The position numbers and the translations under genes are program-made. A model generated the notes under the pieces. It searched no databases. It saw only the letters and a program-made list of their open reading frames with translations, and was not told the origin of the DNA. A stretch of 11,809 nucleotides of DNA from Cytophagaceae bacterium (GTDB lineage: Bacteria; Bacteroidota; Bacteroidia; Cytophagales; Spirosomataceae): assembly GCA_027485075.1 (NCBI GenBank), contig JAIXRT010000043.1, forward strand, positions 1 to 11,809, written 5' to 3'. Shown one piece after another: positions 7,094 through 11,809 of the stretch (positions are counted from its first letter, which is position 1; the number at the start of each line of letters is the position of its first letter).

Positions 7094-7190
7094 TAAAATT
7101 CCTAGTTCTAATTCAATACGCGATTACCTAACCCTAATACCTTAAATTTATACAATGCCTCTGCTAGGGATAGCGGGGGCTTTATTTTTT
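7094..7190 (+). ncRNA. Candidate small RNA 2, upstream of the amidase gene
   Basis: A strong plus-strand terminator ends this segment, yet no plus-strand gene lies between the response regulator terminator (4866) and here, so an independent non-coding transcript is the simplest explanation. The proposed RNA is about 95 bases. It carries TCCTAGTTCTAAT (7100-7112) near its 5' end, an AT-rich middle and a terminator stem. The 5' motif is shared with candidate small RNA 1; the bodies and terminators differ. An alternative is a premature terminator in a long amidase leader starting further upstream. Confidence 0.45.
7157..7190 (+). terminator. Strong orphan intrinsic terminator
   Basis: GCCTCTGCTA (7157-7166) pairs with TAGCGGGGGC (7171-7180) over ten positions, two of them wobbles, around a GGGA tetraloop, followed by TTTATTTTTT (7181-7190). 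It works only in the plus direction. No coding sequence on this strand precedes it for over 2.3 kb. Confidence 0.85.
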
Positions 7191-7332
7191 AGTTTCCATC
7201 GACCAGTCTTTACATGCTACAGATAATGCATGAAAGGGTACGATATGACCAATAAATAATTAATTTTAGGCAGGCCGAGGAAACATTTTTGCGAAGTCAT
7301 CGGTTGGCTTTTTAAATCCCCTTTTTACCGTC

Positions 7333-8970
7333 ATGAGAAAACTTATTTTTTTATTACTATTCAGCTACGTGGCCGTTGGCCAAACGAAATCTGATATTCA
7401 AGGCGCTTCCCGCCTTTTTGATTTAACCTTCACCGCTCAAGAATTAGATACGCTGTATTCAGATGTGTTAGATAACGTGGCGAATTATAAAGCGATGCAT
7501 GGCTTAAGTTTGGGGAATGAGGTGCCTTTGAGTCTTTGGCAGAATCCAAGATTGCCTGGGATGAAGTTTGATGAAACGCAGCGTGCGGTGGTTTGGCCTG
7601 CTGTTAAGGCGTCATTACCAGTGAATAAATCAGATTTGGCTTTTTACTCCATCGATCAGCTCGCGTATTTGATGAAGTCAAAACAAATTACATCTGTTGC
7701 ATTAACCCAATTTTTCATTGAGCGTATCAAGACCTATGGAGCTAGCTTACAGTGTGTTGTCAGTTTGCAGGAGGAAATTGCTTTGTCGCAAGCGCGTCAG
7801 GCAGATCAGGAAATTGCTGCTGGAAAATACCGGGGCTTATTGCATGGAATTCCATATGGCTTAAAAGATTTGTTTGCGGTCAAAGGGACCAAGACTACTT
7901 GGGGGGCGGCACCATATCAAGATCAAATAATTGAGGAGGATGCGTATGTGTATGCTAAACTCAAAGAATCTGGCGCTGTCTTGGTGGCGAAATTCACGTT
8001 GGGTGCGCTGGCAATGGGTGATTATTGGTTTGGAGGGAGAACAAAAAATCCGTGGAATTTGAATGTGGGCTCATCGGGTTCTTCAGCTGGATCTGCTTCT
8101 GCGACGGTGGCGGGACTTGTCCCATTTGCGATTGGTACGGAGACGTGGGGCAGTATAGTTTCGCCTGCAACTACGTGTGGGGCAACGGGATTACGACCTA
8201 CATTTGGAAGTATTAGTCGGTCAGGTGCCATGGCGCTAAGCTATTCATTAGATAAAGTAGGCCCAATATGCCGGTCGGCGAACGATGCTGCCATCGTTTT
8301 TCATTACCTACATGGAACGGATGGGAAGGATTTGGCAGCGGTTAATATGCCATTCAATTACCAGGCAAATCGTTCATTAAAAGGAATGAAGATTGCATAT
8401 GCCAAAAACTATTTTGATAAGATTAAGGATACGACGCGAAATGAATGGCGTGTTTTGGCTGAATTAAAGCAGCAGGGAGTGACTTTGATTCCGGTGGAAT
8501 TTCCTGATGAAAAAGTATATACATTCAATATCATGGATGTGATCATTGGGGCAGAATGTGCGGCGCAATTTGATGAATTGACCCGAAAAAACATCGATGA
8601 TCAGTTGACCCGTCAAACGAAAAATGACTGGCCAAATCAGTTTAGAACCTCCCGATTTATTCCCGCAGTAGAATATATCAATGCCCAGCGGCACCGATAC
8701 ACCTTGATGCAAAAGGTTGACGAAGTCATTTCGCAATATGATGCCATTATTTGTCCATCCCGGGGTGGAGGCAATCAATCTGCCATCACGAATTTGACGG
8801 GTCATCCCGTTGTTTGTGTTCCTACGGGCTTGGATGCGAAAAACAAGCTACCTACCGGAATATCGTTTGTGGGCAAATTGTATGATGAGGGTACGTTGTT
8901 GCGCATTGCGCAATTTTACCAGGATCATACAAAGCATGAAGAAATTCATCCAGAAGCTTTTATACGTTAA
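7333..8970 (+). CDS. Exported amidase-signature family amidase
   Basis: This 545-residue enzyme of the amidase signature family hydrolyses an amide bond, substrate unknown. A signal peptide (1-16, RKLIFLLLFSYVAVG) is followed by QTKS, so it is exported, unlike the cytoplasmic GatA subunit. A family-atypical N-terminal segment (about 20-100) comes before the catalytic domain. The Ser-cisSer-Lys triad is intact: K178 in GIPYGLKDLF, cis-S250 in the glycine/serine loop GSSGSSAGSAS (246-256), and nucleophile S274 in TWGSIVSPA. The 24-residue spacing of the two serines matches the family. A C-terminal LTGHPVVCVPTG stretch (488-499) is also typical. No GatB or GatC gene is nearby, which supports a stand-alone amidase, perhaps acting on peptides or aryl or acyl amides. 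Its stop is 12 bases from the stop of the convergent next gene. Confidence 0.92.
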   Translation: MRKLIFLLLFSYVAVGQTKSDIQGASRLFDLTFTAQELDTLYSDVLDNVANYKAMHGLSLGNEVPLSLWQNPRLPGMKFDETQRAVVWPAVKASLPVNKSDLAFYSIDQLAYLMKSKQITSVALTQFFIERIKTYGASLQCVVSLQEEIALSQARQADQEIAAGKYRGLLHGIPYGLKDLFAVKGTKTTWGAAPYQDQIIEEDAYVYAKLKESGAVLVAKFTLGALAMGDYWFGGRTKNPWNLNVGSSGSSAGSASATVAGLVPFAIGTETWGSIVSPATTCGATGLRPTFGSISRSGAMALSYSLDKVGPICRSANDAAIVFHYLHGTDGKDLAAVNMPFNYQANRSLKGMKIAYAKNYFDKIKDTTRNEWRVLAELKQQGVTLIPVEFPDEKVYTFNIMDVIIGAECAAQFDELTRKNIDDQLTRQTKNDWPNQFRTSRFIPAVEYINAQRHRYTLMQKVDEVISQYDAIICPSRGGGNQSAITNLTGHPVVCVPTGLDAKNKLPTGISFVGKLYDEGTLLRIAQFYQDHTKHEEIHPEAFIR

Positions 8971-8982
8971 TAAACAATAATA
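8971..8982. other. Very short gap between convergent genes
   Basis: Only 12 AT-rich bases separate the stop of the amidase (TAA, 8968-8970) from that of the dienelactone hydrolase gene (TAA, complement of 8983-8985). I see no hairpin terminator in the gap, so the 3' ends of the two transcripts probably overlap as antisense. Confidence 0.6.
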
Positions 8983-9846
8983 TTATAAATACTTTTTGAA
9001 GAAACTTATTGTTCTATTCCAAGCTAAATCGGCCGGTTCTTTCTGATAGCGCGCTGGGGATGAGTCATTATTAAAGGCATGCTGTGCCCCTTCATAAATG
9101 AACAATTGATAATCTATTTGATTGCTTTTCAGCGCATTTTCATAGGCTGGAATACCCGTATTGATACGTTCATCTAAACCGGCATAATGAAGCATTAATT
9201 TAGCTTTAATTTTAGGAACGAGTGCAGCGTCGATTTGCCGACCGTAATACGGCACGCCTAAAGTTAATGCAGGATCCGCGGCAGCCAAATCGTTTACGAC
9301 TCCACCGCCCCAACAGAATCCAATGCAAGCGGTTTTTTGATTACTATTTTTCAAGGTTCTTAGGTAGCTAAGACCGCTCAGCATATTTTCTGTGTTTTGC
9401 TTCGCATCTAGTTTTCCAATTAACGTTCGCCCCTCATCTTCATTGATGGGCGTCCCACCAAATTGACTCAAGCCGTCGATCCCTAACGCGATAAATCCCT
9501 CCTTGGCGATTCGCCTCGTAACATCTTTAATGTGTGGTGTTAAGCCTCTGTTTTCATGTATAACCAAAACAGCGCCCAAGCGCTTTTTCGCCTGCTTGGG
9601 TTGGGCTAAATATCCTTTGATAATCCCATTGGAGGAAGGGAACTCCGCCGTTGAAATGAGTAAGTCGCTATCATCCTCGGCTACTTGCGCACTTGCCGCA
9701 TAACTGCCCTCCAGAGCGGGTAAAATAGTGCTTAATGCAGCTGTACCGCCGATTAATTTGGTTAATCGGCTTAAGAATACCTCTCTAGTTAAAGGCTTGT
9801 GTGTATATTCATCAAATAGTTGGATGATTTCTTGATTTAACTTCAT
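8983..9846 (-). CDS. Dienelactone hydrolase family protein with N-terminal export-like segment
   Basis: This 287-residue alpha/beta hydrolase belongs to the dienelactone hydrolase family. The Cys-Asp-His triad is visible: C178 in the elbow GFCWGGG, D225 in GLDER and H256 in GAQHAF. E98 in the HENRG motif, which gates the cysteine in this family, is also present. The first about 55 residues lie outside the usual hydrolase core and resemble a Tat-type leader of exported homologues (LTREVFLSRLTKLIGGTAALS), but the twin arginine is reduced to R-E. Export by Tat is therefore doubtful; a cytoplasmic or Sec-dependent location remains possible. The gene is divergent from the glycoside hydrolase-like gene over a 121-base region and convergent with the amidase. 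The family name does not show that the substrate is a dienelactone: many members are general esterases. Confidence 0.9.
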   Translation of the reverse strand: MKLNQEIIQLFDEYTHKPLTREVFLSRLTKLIGGTAALSTILPALEGSYAASAQVAEDDSDLLISTAEFPSSNGIIKGYLAQPKQAKKRLGAVLVIHENRGLTPHIKDVTRRIAKEGFIALGIDGLSQFGGTPINEDEGRTLIGKLDAKQNTENMLSGLSYLRTLKNSNQKTACIGFCWGGGVVNDLAAADPALTLGVPYYGRQIDAALVPKIKAKLMLHYAGLDERINTGIPAYENALKSNQIDYQLFIYEGAQHAFNNDSSPARYQKEPADLAWNRTISFFKKYL

Positions 9847-9919
9847 CGTAAATTTTATTTAAAATGTTATTTTTCAGGAATGATTGGCAATATAAAATTT
9901 TATTGGCGGGGTTTACATG

Positions 9920-9945
9920 TTTGTGCCAACTAGCACAAATTTTTT
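9920..9945 (+). promoter_or_regulatory. Inverted repeat TTTGTGC-CAACTA-GCACAAA, operator or attenuator
   Basis: Seven-base perfect arms (9920-9926 and 9933-9939) surround a 6-base centre, followed by six T's (9940-9945). It lies between the divergent dienelactone hydrolase and glycoside hydrolase-like genes, 22 bases before the latter's ATG. As DNA it looks like an operator serving both genes. As RNA it looks like a weak intrinsic terminator in the leader of the downstream gene. The half-site GCACAAAT also occurs at 102-109 and, reversed, at 246-253 upstream of the GH13 gene. Confidence 0.5.
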
Positions 9946-9967
9946 CAATTCTATAACATTGGTACCT

Positions 9968-11809
9968 ATGAGAAAATTAGTTCACGCATTGTTTTTTGTT
10001 TCGTTTGCTTTTTCGAGTCAAGCCCAGATCGTTGACTTTTCAAATGCCAGTATATATGTAACAAAAGAATTAAAATCTCCTTTTAGAGAAACTTATATCA
10101 GGCTAATTCAGGAGGAGATTAAAAAGCGGACTGAGATTAATTTGCGTGTGCAAGAACAATCGGATATGACGCCGGTGATTGCTTTGGCGTTTGCTAAAGA
10201 TCAAGATTTACATGGCATTCCATTGCCCCAATTGCCTAAAAATTCGCCAGCATTTGCCAAAGAGGGATACGCTCTCTCCATCGATATACGTACGAAAAGG
10301 CCTATTTTATGGATCATAGGTGGAGATGAAAGGGGTATTTTATATTCCTTGGGGGAGTTTTTTCGAAAAGCCCATTTGTCAAAGAATAAAATTTTAGTGG
10401 ATAAGAAATACGAGGTGGCTGTTTCGCCGCTGCATTCGATTCGTGGCCACCAGTTGGGTTATCGAAACACAGCGAATTCATGGGATGCTTGGGATCCAAA
10501 GCAGTATGAACAGTACATACGAGATTTAGCGCTTTTTGGAATAAATGCGATTGAAAATATTCCCATGGAGGACAGTCCGCTGGGGCCTCACATGAAATTA
10601 TCTCGGGAGGAAATGAATGTTAAATTAAGCCAAATCTGTTCGAATTATGGGCTTGATTATTGGGTTTGGACACCTGCAGTTGTGGACTTAGCGGATGAAG
10701 CTAAGTTTAAGCAGGAGGTCATGAAGCATGCTGATTTTTATAAGAGAACCCCTAAGATCGATGGCGTTTTTTTTCCAGGGGGTGATCCAGGAAGTAATCA
10801 TCCGAAATATGTGTTAACTTTCTTACAAGCAATCGCAGCAGAATTGAAATTATCCCATCCTGCAGCGGGAATGTGGGTTTCTTTGCAAGGATTTAGTGAC
10901 GAGGAGGTTAATTACTTTTACGAATACCTGGAAAAGTATCAGCCCAACTGGCTTGCGGGGGTAGTCACAGGTCCCAGCAGCCCTGATCTGGCCAGCACCC
11001 GTTTTAGATTGCCCAAACAATACAAGCACCGCCATTACCCAGATATCACACATACGGTGCGATGTCAATATCCCACCGAAAATTGGGATCAGGCATTTGC
11101 CCTCACCGAAGGGCGTGAAGTTTCGAATCCTCAGCCGGTGTATTATGCGAAAATACATCAGCGATTTGCGCATTTGACAGATGGATCCATTAATTATTCC
11201 GATGGTGTGCATGATGATGTCAATAAAGTTATTTGGAGCCAAAAATCGGTCGATCCTTCAAAAGATGTGCGTGAGGTATTAGTTGACTATGCGCGATTCT
11301 TTTTTGGCCATCAGGTATCAGAGAAAGTGGCTGATGGCATTTTGGCTTTGGAGCGTAATTGGGTAGGTCCAGCGGAGGAAAATGGGGGTATTGAAACAAC
11401 GTTTGCGTACTGGGTAAATTTAGAATTACAATATCCAACCTTGAAGAATAATTGGCGTTGGCAACAGCTATTATTGCGCGCACATTACGATACCTATGTA
11501 AAACGGCGCAAAATCCGGGAGCAAAAATTGGAGCAACAAGCCAATTTAATCTTAGCCAATGCTAGCGAAATAGGTGTGAATAAAGCGATGGAAATGGCGC
11601 TTGAGAAGGTTAATGAGGCAGATAATTCGTTAGAAAATTCAGAATTACGCCAAAAAATCATCTCCTATTGCGATGCATTATTTACCTCCATTGGTTTACA
11701 GACGAGTGTAGAGAAGTATCGGGCAAGTGGCGCGGAACGTGGGGCCATATTGGATTTTATTGATTACACACTTAATAACCGGTGGTGGTTAGAAAAAAAA
11801 AAAAAAAAA
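9968..11809 (+). CDS. Exported glycoside-hydrolase-like TIM-barrel protein, 3' truncated
   Basis: This open frame runs from ATG at 9968 through the window end (614 codons, no stop). A signal peptide (1-20, ending SSQAQ) implies export. Residues about 21-150 look like the non-catalytic alpha/beta domain that precedes the barrel in GH67, GH20 and related families, including the typical GGDERGILYSLGEFFRKA (118-135). The barrel begins near SIRGHQLGYRNTANSWDAWD (157-176), followed by INAIENIP (192-199), YWVWTP (231-236), GVFFPGGDPG (266-275) and MWVSLQGF (302-309). These look conserved, but I cannot assign a CAZy family or catalytic acids with confidence; an alpha-glucuronidase-like annotation is the nearest guess. 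A helical region follows about 485. The last five codons are all AAA, in a 17-A run that probably replaces the true sequence. Confidence 0.75.
   Translation, partial: MRKLVHALFFVSFAFSSQAQIVDFSNASIYVTKELKSPFRETYIRLIQEEIKKRTEINLRVQEQSDMTPVIALAFAKDQDLHGIPLPQLPKNSPAFAKEGYALSIDIRTKRPILWIIGGDERGILYSLGEFFRKAHLSKNKILVDKKYEVAVSPLHSIRGHQLGYRNTANSWDAWDPKQYEQYIRDLALFGINAIENIPMEDSPLGPHMKLSREEMNVKLSQICSNYGLDYWVWTPAVVDLADEAKFKQEVMKHADFYKRTPKIDGVFFPGGDPGSNHPKYVLTFLQAIAAELKLSHPAAGMWVSLQGFSDEEVNYFYEYLEKYQPNWLAGVVTGPSSPDLASTRFRLPKQYKHRHYPDITHTVRCQYPTENWDQAFALTEGREVSNPQPVYYAKIHQRFAHLTDGSINYSDGVHDDVNKVIWSQKSVDPSKDVREVLVDYARFFFGHQVSEKVADGILALERNWVGPAEENGGIETTFAYWVNLELQYPTLKNNWRWQQLLLRAHYDTYVKRRKIREQKLEQQANLILANASEIGVNKAMEMALEKVNEADNSLENSELRQKIISYCDALFTSIGLQTSVEKYRASGAERGAILDFIDYTLNNRWWLEKKKKK
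11793..11809. repeat. Terminal run of 17 A's
   Basis: The window ends in 17 consecutive A's inside an open reading frame. The longest other A run I see is about seven bases (2181-2187). It encodes an implausible poly-lysine tail right after the conserved-looking NNRWWLE. This is most likely an assembly or sequencing artefact at a contig end. Confidence 0.7.

Larger units (their letters stand above)
6944..7332. other. Long divergent intergenic region between esterase and amidase genes
   Basis: This stretch must hold the promoters of both divergent genes and also contains the second non-coding module and its terminator (listed separately). On the minus strand, TTG (7038-7036) and TACCTTTA (7019-7012) are 16 bases apart and could drive the esterase. 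On the plus strand, TTG (6984-6986) and TAATTTAG (7003-7010) are also 16 bases apart and would read towards the module. Two imperfect direct copies of CTACGCA(T)AATTT lie at 6975-7008. Because a strong terminator ends at 7190, the amidase needs its own start within 7191-7332; I see no clear promoter there, only a short CATGC/GCATG inverted repeat near 7214-7235. Confidence 0.5.

Noticed and set aside
10850..11483. Minus-strand ORFs of 130 and 84 codons inside the last gene
   Set aside because: Shadows of the plus-strand glycoside hydrolase-like frame, which is open for 614 codons with a signal peptide.
1..11809. CRISPR array, insertion sequence, prophage, toxin-antitoxin or rRNA/tRNA genes
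   Set aside because: No regular repeat-spacer array, transposase, integrase, phage structural gene, antitoxin pair or RNA gene hallmark was seen on either strand.

Overview
The window looks like a chromosomal stretch from a member of the Bacteroidota, probably a Cytophagia/Flavobacteriia-type environmental heterotroph. Four things point there: a SusA-like GH13 amylase, a secreted esterase ending in a type IX secretion (T9SS) type A sorting domain, a TPR-containing HisKA_2 histidine kinase, and promoter-like sequences of the TTG / TAnnTTTG type with no Shine-Dalgarno sequences. The DNA is moderately AT-rich. The sequence ends in a run of 17 A's, which looks like a contig end.

Layout. 1-338: no convincing gene; an inverted repeat and scattered short motifs. 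339-2174 (+): exported GH13 cyclomaltodextrinase/neopullulanase-like enzyme. 2225-4165 and 4166-4744 (+): a sensor histidine kinase and its LuxR-type response regulator, abutting with no gap. 4745-4866: a short non-coding module ending in an intrinsic terminator. 4856-6943 (-): secreted SGNH/SASA-type acetylesterase with TSP3, Ig-like and T9SS domains, starting at TTG. 6944-7332: long intergenic region holding a second copy of the non-coding module and a strong orphan terminator. 7333-8970 (+): exported amidase-signature enzyme. 8983-9846 (-): dienelactone-hydrolase-family protein, convergent with the amidase. 9968-end (+): 5' part of an exported glycoside-hydrolase-like TIM-barrel protein, cut by the window end.

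The proteins fit degradation of glycans and their decorations outside the cytoplasm: alpha-glucan cleavage, deacetylation and an uncharacterised glycosidase-like activity, plus an amidase and an alpha/beta hydrolase, with a two-component system beside them. No SusC/SusD pair is present, so this is not a canonical polysaccharide utilisation locus.

The most interesting signal is non-coding. Two modules, just after the response regulator and just upstream of the esterase, share blocks in the same order. These are a dyad around GAGGCCT/GGGCCT, then ATTGT, then GTTCCTTTG with the same 18-base gap, then TCCTAGTTCTAAT. Each is followed by a different intrinsic terminator. I read them as two sibling small-RNA genes: operator, -33, -7, common 5' sequence, own terminator. 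The core TAGTTCTAAT also sits just before the start codon of the histidine kinase, which suggests, as inference only, a regulatory circuit linking the two-component system and the RNAs. A competing reading is a pair of 16/18-residue micropeptides with the pattern MRP...C......VPL.
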